Source: Gemmataceae bacterium
Lineage (GTDB): Bacteria; Planctomycetota; Planctomycetia; Gemmatales; Gemmataceae
Length of the DNA: 56,856 bases
Assembly: GCA_025055795.1 (NCBI GenBank)
Contig: JANWVV010000029.1
Coordinates: 1-56,856 of the forward strand
Direction of reading: 5' to 3'
The notes beneath the pieces were generated by a model. That model was not told the origin of the DNA. It saw only the letters and a list, made by a program, of their open reading frames with translations, and made no database searches. The translations under genes were made by a program, and so were the position numbers. Position 1 is the first letter of the stretch, and each line of letters opens with the position of its first letter. Of the stretch, positions 1-8,268 are shown piece after piece.

Positions 1-516
1 AATAATTCTGGTGAAGTCAAACGGGGCTGGCGATTTTTGGAAAACTTTTTCACTTGATCAGGAGATCAGATATAATATAGGACGACCACTCCCGAGCACC
101 CGACCCGGGTGTGTTGATTCGTGGACGTCCGGGGGAACCTTTTATTGTTAATTTGTTTACATTAATTTAATTTGTCAATAAGAATAAATTGATGAAGTTG
201 TTGCATGTATCAGCATGGAAGAAATCGGCAGATCGTGAGCTATGTATTCAGTGCAATGTCTGGTTTTGACATCAAGTATGATTTCATCAGGGCAGAGAAG
301 CCCTGCGAAGGTTGGAGTGTAACCGAACAATGCCGTGAAAGGAGCGTATCAATCAAGCATAAGCAGACTGTAACAGTTGTCACTTCCAGGATCAATCTGG
401 GGAAGATGTCTCTCAATTCAGCAAGGATATCTCTATGTAGATTTTGAGGTGATGACGGTATGATGGTGTCGTTGATTAGTGGTAGATTGTGAGTAATGGT
501 TCTGGTTGGAGTAACC
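1..516. other. Window-edge intergenic region, no convincing gene
   Basis: This stretch is AT-richer than what follows. It holds a perfect TATAAT at 71-76 without a well-spaced -35 box, a GC hairpin at 97-111 (CACCCG / CGGGTG, 3-nt loop) and a second hairpin at 288-305 (CAGGGC / GCCCTG, 6-nt loop). An 80-codon open frame at 205-447 has no recognisable domain, no clear ribosome binding site and an unconvincing composition, so it is not called. The region lies downstream of the leftward rimO gene. It could hold the 5' leader of something, but nothing further can be supported. Confidence 0.4.
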
Positions 517-1956
517 TCAGTGGCTATGGCGGGGGTGGCGGGGTCGGGCGAGCAGGTCGTAGCCGTCGGCAGCGGTAATGGTGACGGGGATCAGGTCGCC
601 CGGACGGAGTTGTCTGGCCTGGACGCGGACGACGGGATCGATTTCAGGGGCGTCGGCGGGGGAGCGGGCCAGCCAGCAACGGGGGTGTTCGGGGTCGGGG
701 CCATCGACCAGGACGTGGATATGTTTGCCGACTTGCTGCTGGGCATACCGGAAAGCGATGGTCTGCTGGGCGGAAAGCAGCGTGTGGAGGCGTTGCTGTT
801 TGACTTCCTCGGGGAGATGTCCGTCGAGGCGGTCGGCGGGCGTACCTGGTTCGCGGGAGTAGGCGAAGGCTCCGAGTCGCTCGAAGGGAAAGTCGTGGAT
901 GAAGCGGAGCAGTTGCTCGAAGTCGTTGTCGGTTTCGCCGGGGAAGCCGACGATGAAGGTTGTGCGTAGCACGACACCGGGCCAGCGTTGCCGGAGGCGG
1001 TACAAAAGCTGTTCGAGGCGGTCACGGTGCCAGGGTCGTCCCATCCTTTTAAGGATGTGGGGTTGGACGTGCTGCAGGGGCATGTCAAGATAGGGTACAA
1101 TTTTGCGGGAAGTGGCCAGAATGTCAAGCAATTCATCGGTGATATGTTCCGGGAAAGCGTAGAGGAGTCGGACCCAGTGGAAGGGGGCGTCAAGCTGGTC
1201 GAGTTGGCGGAGCAGGCGTGCCAACCGGGGCAGGCCGTCGCGGTCCAGGCCGTAGGCGGTCAGGTCCTGGGCGACCAGGATCAGTTCCCGGGCGCCGTCG
1301 TGGGCCAGCAGGCGGGCTTCCTCGAGTACCTGTTCGATGGGAAAAGAGCGCATGGCTCCGCGAATGGCGGGAATGGCGCAAAAGGTGCAGGTACGATCAC
1401 AGCCTTCGCTGATTTTCAGGTAGGCGTAGTGGCGAGGCGTGATCCGGAGACGGGCAGGGGGTCCGGCGACTGGGCTTGTCGCCAAGCGCACAGAAGCAGG
1501 GCGGAACAAATTCCGCTGTTCCAACAGGCGGAGCAAGGCGGGCGTGAGCTGGGCTAGCGCGTCTGTGCCTAGACACAGGTCGATATCAGGCAGTTCCTGG
1601 GTCAACTGGTTTCCCAGGCGTTGCGGCAAGCAGCCGAGGACCACCACGGCTGACACCTGCCCTTGCCGCTTGCGTTCCAGCATTTCACGGATGACTTGTA
1701 ACGACTCCTGCTGGGCGGCCTCGATGAAGCCACAGGTGTTGATGAGTACGGCGTCGACCCGGTCGGGCTGGGCATGCAGGCGGAAACCGTTCTGGGCCAA
1801 TTCGGCCAGCATCTGCTCGCTATCGACAGTATTTTTCGGACAACCAAGGGAGATAAACGCGAACGATGGTGCCGTGCGACGCGGCCGAGGAGCTGGTGCC
1901 GACCGGCTCGTCGCAAAAGAAGCAGCGGTATCCACAGGCAGACTGAAACGTGCCAT
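517..1956 (-). CDS. rimO: Ribosomal protein S12 methylthiotransferase RimO
   Basis: Radical-SAM enzyme that adds a methylthio group to the conserved aspartate of ribosomal protein S12. The 479-aa product has the N-terminal MTTase motif SLGCPKNTVDSE, with the first cluster-binding cysteine, and the cysteines in 'NTCGF' and 'LGCLPQ'. The radical-SAM CxxxCxxC motif follows as SEGCDRTCTFCAIP. The C-terminal about 70 residues fit a TRAM domain (HVLVDGPDPEHP onward). RimO rather than MiaB is favoured by 'LGCPKN' and 'CDRTCTFCAIP'. An Arg/Ala/Pro-rich N-terminal extension of about 28 residues precedes the domain, so a later start is possible. Only a distant AGAGGA lies upstream of this ATG. The gene stands alone. 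Confidence 0.95.
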   Translation of the reverse strand: MARFSLPVDTAASFATSRSAPAPRPRRTAPSFAFISLGCPKNTVDSEQMLAELAQNGFRLHAQPDRVDAVLINTCGFIEAAQQESLQVIREMLERKRQGQVSAVVVLGCLPQRLGNQLTQELPDIDLCLGTDALAQLTPALLRLLEQRNLFRPASVRLATSPVAGPPARLRITPRHYAYLKISEGCDRTCTFCAIPAIRGAMRSFPIEQVLEEARLLAHDGARELILVAQDLTAYGLDRDGLPRLARLLRQLDQLDAPFHWVRLLYAFPEHITDELLDILATSRKIVPYLDMPLQHVQPHILKRMGRPWHRDRLEQLLYRLRQRWPGVVLRTTFIVGFPGETDNDFEQLLRFIHDFPFERLGAFAYSREPGTPADRLDGHLPEEVKQQRLHTLLSAQQTIAFRYAQQQVGKHIHVLVDGPDPEHPRCWLARSPADAPEIDPVVRVQARQLRPGDLIPVTITAADGYDLLARPRHPRHSH

Positions 1957-2060
1957 GGGGGTAACGATCCTCTGGTAACCCTAACCATGCGTAAGCGGTG
2001 CGATCAGTCCAAGTCCACCAATGTAAGTAATTGTAGGGAAATGCAGGATGGACTGCCGCT

Positions 2061-2957
2061 TCAGGTGCCCATGGCGTTCAAAGCAGGGGCAGGAGGGACG
2101 CCACGCCAGGCCTGCAGATATTTTTCCAGGACGGGGAAACGGCTCACCTGCTGCTGGAGAAACAACCGGGCCTGCCTGTGCAAACTGCTCTCTTGTGCAT
2201 ATGTCAGATCACCTGTCAACACCCGAGACCGCAAAAAAATGAAATAGGTATCCAAAGTATCGCACAAACAATAGTCGTTGATCTCCTGCAGTCGACCTTG
2301 GGTATACAGGTGGTAGACCTGATCGCCGCTCACACCCATCTTACCAGGCAGTCCAAGCAGACGGGCCAGCAAGTGCAAACCACCGACCAGCGGATAGGCC
2401 CGACGGTTGGTCAACCAGTCCAGCAGATCAATCATGGTGGTCCGATAACGGTCGCGATCCAACAGATGCTGCCGCAGACAAAAGCCATAACGAAAGGCAG
2501 CCAGCTCCAACAAGGGAATGTCGAAGCCCAAACCGTTGAAGGTGACCAGCCGGGGCTGCCTGTAAGCCGGCAGTGCGGGGTTCAGTTCGCGATAACGCTG
2601 ATAGCCCAGCCAGAACTGACGGGTGATTTCCCGCGGACGGAAATGCGGGGCGTCCAGCTGGACCAGCCCTTGCAAGGAAAAATCCTCACCCACACGGGCA
2701 ATGCACACAGCCACCGGTATCTGAAAGCTCACCGGCAGAAAGTCGCTTTTGTTCTGTTCCCGTGCCTCCTGCTGGGCCCGGGCAATGGCCTGCTCGGGCG
2801 TCAAGTTCTCGGCCGGGTACTTGACAGTGGCCAGCAACTGCCCGTCGGGAATGCTTTCGGTATCCAGCACCAGGTAAGCGGGACTGACGGCACCACCCCC
2901 CTCGGCAGCACCCTCGTCGTTGCCCCCAGCGGCCACCTCGGCAACGTAGGGGTTCAT
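2061..2957 (-). CDS. PolB-like predicted 3'-5' exonuclease (DnaQ fold)
   Basis: A 298-aa protein of the 'DNA_pol_B_exo2' type, a DEDD exonuclease related to the proofreading domain of family B polymerases but without a polymerase. The first acidic motif is YLVLDTESIPDG near residue 30. The second is LVTFNGLGFDIPLLE (the FNxxxFD signature) around 140-155. A late 'INDYCLCDTLDTYFIF' supplies the final aspartate and tyrosine region. Such proteins are thought to act in repair or nucleic-acid turnover; the substrate here cannot be inferred. GGAGG lies 5 nt before the ATG, supporting this start. The N-terminal Gly/Glu/Ala-rich stretch before residue 25 looks disordered. Confidence 0.85.
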   Translation of the reverse strand: MNPYVAEVAAGGNDEGAAEGGGAVSPAYLVLDTESIPDGQLLATVKYPAENLTPEQAIARAQQEAREQNKSDFLPVSFQIPVAVCIARVGEDFSLQGLVQLDAPHFRPREITRQFWLGYQRYRELNPALPAYRQPRLVTFNGLGFDIPLLELAAFRYGFCLRQHLLDRDRYRTTMIDLLDWLTNRRAYPLVGGLHLLARLLGLPGKMGVSGDQVYHLYTQGRLQEINDYCLCDTLDTYFIFLRSRVLTGDLTYAQESSLHRQARLFLQQQVSRFPVLEKYLQAWRGVPPAPALNAMGT

Positions 2958-3390
2958 GTGGTCCTCCGTGGCGGCTCACAACGATAACAGGACAAAACAA
3001 CCCCTCAGCGTCCAACGACGCCCCTGGCCTGACTATCGGGACAGCAGTTGCGGTTCGTCAAGGTCAGTAGCTATTCACGACATCGGTCCAGCCGCCCGCC
3101 TTCCGTCTACACCATCTGCACCGACGCCGCGCAACGGGCCAAATTTGCTGACACGATTGGCAAAACCGAAAAAAGGGCAGTTAATATGCCCATCCCCACT
3201 GGAACCATCCTCTGCTAACACCGTTGGGCCCTGCATCGGCCCTCCATCCCGCTACCAACTGCAGCAAACATACGCTATGATTGGACTGATCTGCTTAACC
3301 CAACTCAACAATCATAACTTCTACTACTATCCTGGTAAAACAGACAAAATTTGGTACGATAAATTGTGCACAATCCCCAGGGGAGTTATC
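2958..3390. other. Divergent intergenic region upstream of the LRR gene
   Basis: The 433 bases separate the leftward exonuclease gene from the rightward LRR gene. An open frame runs through in phase with the LRR gene, but its translation is low-complexity and unlike any domain, and a good ribosome binding site sits just before 3391, so I treat it as untranslated. The distal half turns AT-rich (about 3260-3370), as expected for a promoter. No clean -35/-10 pair was found. Confidence 0.4.
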
Positions 3391-5112
3391 ATGAAGAAGC
3401 AAGGCTCTGGCAAACGCAGCTCTCGCTCGGCTTCACCCACCTCCGTGGTCATTGCCGTGAACGGTATTTTGCAGCATCGTCCGCGGCAGCAGCCCGAAGC
3501 CCCGTGGCAGACCGTTACTTCCACCCCCGCTCAGTACACCCCCCAGCCCGACCATGTCTATCAATTGCAGCTTGGTAACTTGGTCGACGACGCTGTGTTG
3601 GTTGAACTGGGCAAGCTGAAGGGTTTTAGTCAGCTCACTCATCTGAGTCTTGCAGGATGCAAAAACATCACCGATGCCGGGCTGGCTCACCTCACCCCAC
3701 TGACACAACTCCAACACCTCAACCTCAGTGGGTGCGACATCACCGATGCCGGATTGCAGCACCTGACACACCTGACCCAACTCCAATCCCTCGACCTCAG
3801 CAAATGCGACAAGATCACCGATGCCGGATTGCAACACCTTCGCTACCTCAAACACCTGCTCCACCTCAACCTCAGTGAATGCACCAGCATCACCAACGAC
3901 GGCCTCAACCACCTCAAATACCTCTCCCAACTCCAATCCCTCTACCTTAATAACTGCAGCCAAATTACCAACCCGGCCATCCAACACCTGGCCTCCCTGC
4001 GACAACTCCGCTGCCTGCACCTGCACGCAATCTCGCAACTGCGGGACGCCGATTTGAAAGCCCTTAAACCGTTGGCTCAGTTGCAGGAGCTGGACTTGGG
4101 CGGATGCACGCGACTGACCAACAAGGCAATGGAACATCTTGGTCAATTTGCGCATTTGCGGTGGCTGAATCTGAGCGGATGCCAAAAGATTACCGATGCC
4201 GGACTGCAACATCTAGCCAAACTGACCCAACTCCAACAACTCAACCTCACTGGGTGCTTCCGTCTCAGTCCACAAGGGGTGCGACAGTTGACCGCCGCTC
4301 TGCCTAACCTCCACTCCCTCACCCTCAGCTACTCCACCACCCTCCACGGCAACGTTGCCCAGCAACTGGCCACGCAGCGGCTCATCTGGCTGGAAGGCAC
4401 CCTCTACCGTCGACCGGCCAACCAGCCCACGGCATCCTGGGAAAAACTGACCGACACCCCCACCCTGTTGGACCCCAACCCCCTCTACCACTACCAACTG
4501 AACCTGAGCTCGGGTGTGAGCGACGCTGAGCTGGTCTGGCTGCAGGAGTTGGTCGGTGTGGAACCACTCATGTTCCTCAACCTCAGGTGGTGCTCCAAGA
4601 TCACCGATGCCGGACTGGCTCACCTGGCCCCACTGACCCAACTCCAACAACTCGACCTCAGTGGGTGCGACAACATCACCGATGCCGGACTGGCTCACCT
4701 CACCCCACTGACCCAACTCCAACAACTCAACCTCAGGGAGTGCTCCAACATCACCGATGCCGGACTGGCTCACCTGGCCCCACTGACACAACTGCAACAA
4801 CTCAACCTCAGGGAGTGCTCCAACATCACCGATGCCGGACTGGCTCACCTGGCCAAACTGACCCAACTCCAACAACTCAACCTCACTGAGTGCAGAAACA
4901 TCACCGATGCCGGACTGGCTCACCTGGCCAAACTGACCCAACTCCAACATCTCGACCTTTATGGGTGCAAAAACATCACCGATGCCGGACTGGCTCGCCT
5001 GGCCAAACTGACCCAACTCCAACAACTCTACCTTTATGGGTGCAAAAACATCACCGATGCTGGCGTAGAAAGATTGCGACAGGCGTTGCCGCGTTGTCGC
5101 ATATCACGTTAA
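3391..5112 (+). CDS. Leucine-rich-repeat protein built of two fused modules
   Basis: A 573-aa protein made almost wholly of 25-residue leucine-rich repeats of the cysteine-containing type (LxxLxLxxCxxITDAGLAHL). It has no signal peptide or membrane segment, so it is probably cytoplasmic and a protein-binding scaffold; no enzymatic domain is seen. Two modules are evident. Each opens with a related non-LRR header (about residues 19-79 and 336-393, sharing 'W..(V/L)T.TP' and a 'YQL.L...V.DA.LV.L' pattern). Each closes with a cap-like segment (GVRQLTAALPNL and GVERLRQALPRC). The ATG at 3391 follows AGGGGAG at normal spacing and begins a basic N-terminus (MKKQGSGKRSSRS). Similar repeats are known in planctomycetes and environmental chlamydiae. 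The binding partner is unknown. Confidence 0.85.
   Translation: MKKQGSGKRSSRSASPTSVVIAVNGILQHRPRQQPEAPWQTVTSTPAQYTPQPDHVYQLQLGNLVDDAVLVELGKLKGFSQLTHLSLAGCKNITDAGLAHLTPLTQLQHLNLSGCDITDAGLQHLTHLTQLQSLDLSKCDKITDAGLQHLRYLKHLLHLNLSECTSITNDGLNHLKYLSQLQSLYLNNCSQITNPAIQHLASLRQLRCLHLHAISQLRDADLKALKPLAQLQELDLGGCTRLTNKAMEHLGQFAHLRWLNLSGCQKITDAGLQHLAKLTQLQQLNLTGCFRLSPQGVRQLTAALPNLHSLTLSYSTTLHGNVAQQLATQRLIWLEGTLYRRPANQPTASWEKLTDTPTLLDPNPLYHYQLNLSSGVSDAELVWLQELVGVEPLMFLNLRWCSKITDAGLAHLAPLTQLQQLDLSGCDNITDAGLAHLTPLTQLQQLNLRECSNITDAGLAHLAPLTQLQQLNLRECSNITDAGLAHLAKLTQLQQLNLTECRNITDAGLAHLAKLTQLQHLDLYGCKNITDAGLARLAKLTQLQQLYLYGCKNITDAGVERLRQALPRCRISR
4600..5061 (+). repeat. Tandem 75-bp DNA repeat coding for LRRs
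   Basis: The motif ATCACCGATGCC recurs at 4600, 4675, 4750, 4825, 4900, 4975 and 5050, an exact 75-bp (25-codon) period. Neighbouring units are nearly identical in sequence, including synonymous sites. The first module of the gene (from about 3666) carries more diverged and irregular units, including one copy shortened by a codon at about 3738. The second half therefore looks like a recent expansion or a region homogenised by gene conversion. Confidence 0.9.
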
Positions 5113-5140
5113 AGCTCAAAGGTGGACGCCCAGGGGCCTG

Positions 5141-5159
5141 AAGGCCTACATCAGGCCTT
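5141..5159. other. Short inverted repeat abutting the MFS gene start
   Basis: AAGGCCT and AGGCCTT are separated by ACATC, giving a perfect 7-bp stem that ends one base before the ATG at 5160. There is no T-tract, so it is not a canonical terminator of the LRR gene. It would cover the place where a ribosome binding site should be. Confidence 0.5.
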
Positions 5160-6494
5160 ATGGCAACACACACATGCACGCACCATCAGCAACGCTCGGC
5201 TTTGCTGATCGTCTGGCTGGTAGTGTTCATCGACCTGCTAGGGTTTGGCGTGGTGCTGCCGGTGCTGCCCCGCCAGGCACGAGAATACTTGCAACAAGCA
5301 GATCCAGCGGTGCAAGGGGCGGTGATCGGCGGCCTGTTGTCGGTTTTCTCGCTGATGCAATTTGTTTTTGCCCCCGCTTGGGGCCGCTGGTCAGACCGTG
5401 TTGGCCGACGGCCCACCCTGCTGCTGAGCCTGACCGGCTCGGTGGTGTTCTACAGTCTCTACGGTGTGGCGGTGAGCCTGCCACCGGAGTGGTGGGTGTG
5501 GGCCGTGACCTTGATGGGGGTGTCGCGGGCCGGTGCAGGCATGGCCGGAGCCAGCGTGGGGGTGGCGGCGGCCGTCATCGCCGATTGCACTCCCCCCGAC
5601 AAGCGTGCCCGCGGCATGGCCCTGATCGGCATCGCCTTCGGAGCCGGCTTCACCCTCGGACCGCTGATAGCGTATTTCGGCCTGGCGTTGTTCGGCCGCC
5701 AAAGCTGGGGAGTGGGAGCACTGGCGGCGTTGCTGTCGTTGCTAGCCCTGATTGCCGCAGCGGTACTGATGCCCGAGACGCGACAGGGGCAACGCCCTGC
5801 AGAGTCGGGCCGGGCACTGCTCAGTTGGCAGCGCACCCGCCAGGTGCTGGCCCTGCCTATGGTAGGCCGGTTGATCGCCGCTTACTTTTTGACCATCTGT
5901 GCCTTTGCCCAATTCGAGGCCACCCTGGCCCTGCTGACCCAGGTGGTGTTCGGTCTGAGCGAGGACGACAACTTTTTGGTATTTGCGGCAGTAGGGATGG
6001 TGCTGCTGGTGGCCGGTGGGACGTACCGGGGCGTGGTCCGCCGCTGGGGCGAGCAGAAGCTGCTGGGGGCCGGCCTGGTGCTGATGCTGGCCGGTCTGGC
6101 CGGGGTTGGAGCGGTGGCCGGTAGTGGAATGGATGTCGCCCCCCAGGTAAAGCTGGGGGTATTTTACGGCGTGGTGGCCACGGCCGTGGTGGGCTTTGCC
6201 TGTGTCAATCCATCGCTGACGGCGTTGGTATCGCGTGGTGCCCCGGCCGACCGTCAGGGGGAAGTGCTGGGGGTCAACCAGGGTTTTGCAGCGTTGGGGC
6301 GGATAGTGGGGCCGTTTGTGGGGTCGTTGCTGTTTCCCTTGACGAGCCGTCCTGTGCTGCCGTATGTGTCGGCGTTGTTATTGTTAGGGTTGGCGGCCTC
6401 TCTGGTGTGGGGGGTCATCAGGAGTGCAGAGGCGGCGGCGTGCTGTACTGAGGCACCTGCCGGTAATGCGCCGGCCAAAGAGCAAGTGAACTGA
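5160..6494 (+). CDS. MFS transporter, TetA-like drug/H+ antiporter
   Basis: A 444-aa inner-membrane protein with about 12 hydrophobic segments and major facilitator signatures. Helix 1 has LIVWLVVFIDLLGFGVVLPVLP, typical of the TCR/Tet subfamily. The loop 2-3 motif is GRWSDRVGRRPTLLL (the G-x-x-x-D-R-x-G-R-R motif A). A motif C-like glycine-rich segment falls around 'GIAFGAGFTLGPL'. Substrates of this subfamily include tetracyclines and other small molecules, but specificity cannot be read from sequence. The ATG has no ordinary Shine-Dalgarno; a hairpin (5141-5159) occupies that position. The next gene starts 19 bp after the stop, suggesting co-transcription. Confidence 0.85.
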   Translation: MATHTCTHHQQRSALLIVWLVVFIDLLGFGVVLPVLPRQAREYLQQADPAVQGAVIGGLLSVFSLMQFVFAPAWGRWSDRVGRRPTLLLSLTGSVVFYSLYGVAVSLPPEWWVWAVTLMGVSRAGAGMAGASVGVAAAVIADCTPPDKRARGMALIGIAFGAGFTLGPLIAYFGLALFGRQSWGVGALAALLSLLALIAAAVLMPETRQGQRPAESGRALLSWQRTRQVLALPMVGRLIAAYFLTICAFAQFEATLALLTQVVFGLSEDDNFLVFAAVGMVLLVAGGTYRGVVRRWGEQKLLGAGLVLMLAGLAGVGAVAGSGMDVAPQVKLGVFYGVVATAVVGFACVNPSLTALVSRGAPADRQGEVLGVNQGFAALGRIVGPFVGSLLFPLTSRPVLPYVSALLLLGLAASLVWGVIRSAEAAACCTEAPAGNAPAKEQVN

Positions 6495-6513
6495 CCAAGG
6501 AGGGGAACTACGC

Positions 6514-7623
6514 ATGGGAGCAAGGGAGCCGCTGGCGCGGCTGCGGGGCCCGCGTCTGCCGGCTGGTCCGCCGCAACGGATTGCCTTGATCAAACCCAGT
6601 GCGTTAGGCGACATCGTGCACGCCTTGCCGGTGCTAACGGGTCTGCGCCTGTTGTATCCGTCGGCCCGGATCAGTTGGGTGGTGAATGCGTCGTACGCCC
6701 CGCTTCTGGAGGGACACCCGCACCTGGATGGCGTGGTGCCGTTCGAGCGTGGCCTGTTCCGCCGCGGCTGTTCGCTTTGGCAAATGGCACGGTATTTATG
6801 GCAATGGGGCCGGGAGCTGCGTCAGCAGCAGTTTGATCTGGTCATCGACCTGCAAGGACTGCTGCGCAGCGGACTGATGACTTGGGCCAGCGGAGCGGCT
6901 GTGCGCATCGGTTTCGCCCGGAGTCGGGAAGCCAGCGTGCTGGCGTATACGCACCGTGTGTGGATCAGGTCCGCGGACCGTCTGCATGCCGTGGAGCGGT
7001 ACTGGCAGGTCGTGCGGGTGCTCGGGGGCGACGATCTGCCGCTACGTTTTGTGGTGCCGCTTCGGCCAGCGGAGCGTGCTGCAGCGTTGGCCCTGTGGCA
7101 GCAGTTGCCGCGACCGTGGCTGGCAGTGGCCCCTGGTGCCCGCTGGCTGACCAAACGCTGGCCTGCCGCCTCCTTTGCCGCCCTGATCAACCGCTGGCAC
7201 CAACACAGCGGCGGCGGCTGCCTGCTGCTGGGCGCCCGCGACGACATACCCACAGCGCACCAGGTCGCCCGACACGTACGCGGTCCGTTACTGGACCTGA
7301 CGGGCCAGACCACGCTGCGTCAGCTGGTAGCCTTGATCGCCGGCTGCGACTTTTTCGTGGGGAACGATTCGGGCCCGTTGCATCTAGCCGCGGCGTTGTC
7401 CAAGCCGTGCCTGGCGCCTTATACCTGCACGCAGCCCCGCTGGCACGGCCCGTACACCTTCCCGCACGGCGCGGTGGCCACCCGCGTGCCGTGTGCCGGC
7501 TCTTATCGCAAACGCTGCCCGAGTCTAGAATGCCATCGGCAGTTGACCGCCGAGGAACTCTGGCAGCATCTGGAGCAAAAGGCCCAGCCATGGCTGCGTC
7601 CGTCCCGCTTGCCCGCCGCCTGA
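6514..7623 (+). CDS. Glycosyltransferase family 9 (heptosyltransferase-like)
   Basis: A 369-aa GT-B enzyme resembling the lipopolysaccharide heptosyltransferases WaaC/WaaF. The N-terminus carries RIALIKPSALGDIVHALPVL, the family's phosphate-binding start after about 24 residues. The C-terminal nucleotide-sugar half has 'LAVAPGARWLTKRWP' and the characteristic FVGNDSGPLHLAAAL. It would act at the cytoplasmic face of the inner membrane, transferring a sugar to an LPS core or other glycolipid; the donor is not certain. AAGGAGGGGA sits 8 nt before the ATG. The 3' end overlaps maf by 34 bp, indicating an operon. The C-terminal 'CAGSYRKRCPSLECH' segment is cysteine-rich. Confidence 0.88.
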   Translation: MGAREPLARLRGPRLPAGPPQRIALIKPSALGDIVHALPVLTGLRLLYPSARISWVVNASYAPLLEGHPHLDGVVPFERGLFRRGCSLWQMARYLWQWGRELRQQQFDLVIDLQGLLRSGLMTWASGAAVRIGFARSREASVLAYTHRVWIRSADRLHAVERYWQVVRVLGGDDLPLRFVVPLRPAERAAALALWQQLPRPWLAVAPGARWLTKRWPAASFAALINRWHQHSGGGCLLLGARDDIPTAHQVARHVRGPLLDLTGQTTLRQLVALIAGCDFFVGNDSGPLHLAAALSKPCLAPYTCTQPRWHGPYTFPHGAVATRVPCAGSYRKRCPSLECHRQLTAEELWQHLEQKAQPWLRPSRLPAA

Positions 7624-8234
7624 TCCTGGCCAGTGCGTCGCAGGGGCGTCGCCAGTTGCTTCAACAAGCCGGCTATACCTTTACGGTGGAACCGGCATAT
7701 TTGGACGAACCGACCCAGGCCCGCCGCGGCGACTGCCAGCATTACGTGGCCGAGCTGGCCTGGCTGAAGGCTCAGGCCGTCGCCCCGCGGCATCAGCATG
7801 CATATGTCCTGGCGGCTGACACCGTTGGCTGGCTGGACGGGCAGGTGATCGGCAAACCGGTCGACGCCGCCGACGCCCGCCGCATCCTCCGTCTGCTGGC
7901 CGGCCGTACCCACGAACTATGGACCGGCGTCTGCCTGTGGCTCCGCCCCGAAGACTGGCAAATCTGCTGGCAGGAACGCTCCCTGGTCTACCTTAAACCC
8001 ATGACGGAGGCCGACATCGACACCTACCTGCAATCCCGCCTCTGGCAAGGGTGTTCCGGAGCCTATGCCTTGCAACTGCCCGACGACCCCCATCTGACCG
8101 TGGTGCAGGGCAGTGCTAGCAACGTAATCGGCCTGCCCATGGAATCGCTCCAGGCTGTCTTGCACCGCCTCCAAATGATAGAACAGACTCCCTTGGGCAG
8201 CGAACGTCCCCCGACCGGTCCGTCGGGAACCTAG
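7590..8234 (+). CDS. maf: Maf-family nucleoside triphosphate pyrophosphatase
   Basis: A 214-aa protein with the Maf fold signature. LILASASQGRRQLL stands in place of the usual LASxSPRRxxLL, followed by 'AADTVGWLDGQVIGKP' (catalytic-region Asp and the GKP loop) and 'GCSGAYALQ' near the C-terminus. Maf proteins hydrolyse non-canonical or methylated nucleoside triphosphates to monophosphates and are linked to septum inhibition. The Pro-Arg of the first motif is replaced by Gln-Gly here, which may affect substrate binding. The ATG at 7590 lies inside the end of the preceding glycosyltransferase gene, and the domain begins about ten residues in, so this start fits. Confidence 0.88.
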   Translation: MAASVPLARRLILASASQGRRQLLQQAGYTFTVEPAYLDEPTQARRGDCQHYVAELAWLKAQAVAPRHQHAYVLAADTVGWLDGQVIGKPVDAADARRILRLLAGRTHELWTGVCLWLRPEDWQICWQERSLVYLKPMTEADIDTYLQSRLWQGCSGAYALQLPDDPHLTVVQGSASNVIGLPMESLQAVLHRLQMIEQTPLGSERPPTGPSGT

Positions 8235-8268
8235 TACCTAGACAACTCCATCCCGTAACGACAACAGC

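Noticed and set aside
205..447. 80-aa plus-strand frame near the window start
   Set aside because: No clear ribosome binding site, signal or domain; composition unlike the coding regions.
2956..3390. N-terminal extension of the LRR frame by 145 codons
   Set aside because: No homology-like pattern, overlaps the start of the divergent exonuclease gene, and a good ribosome binding site precedes the ATG at 3391.
3433..5025. Two long minus-strand open frames (259 and 270 aa) opposite the LRR gene
   Set aside because: They mirror the 75-bp repeat period and read as repetitive 'VSQSGIGDV' sequence; they arise because the LRR codons lack stops in that frame.
6882..7589. Upstream extension of the Maf frame through the GT9 gene
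   Set aside because: It is an out-of-frame shadow of the glycosyltransferase; Maf begins at 7590 just before its first motif.
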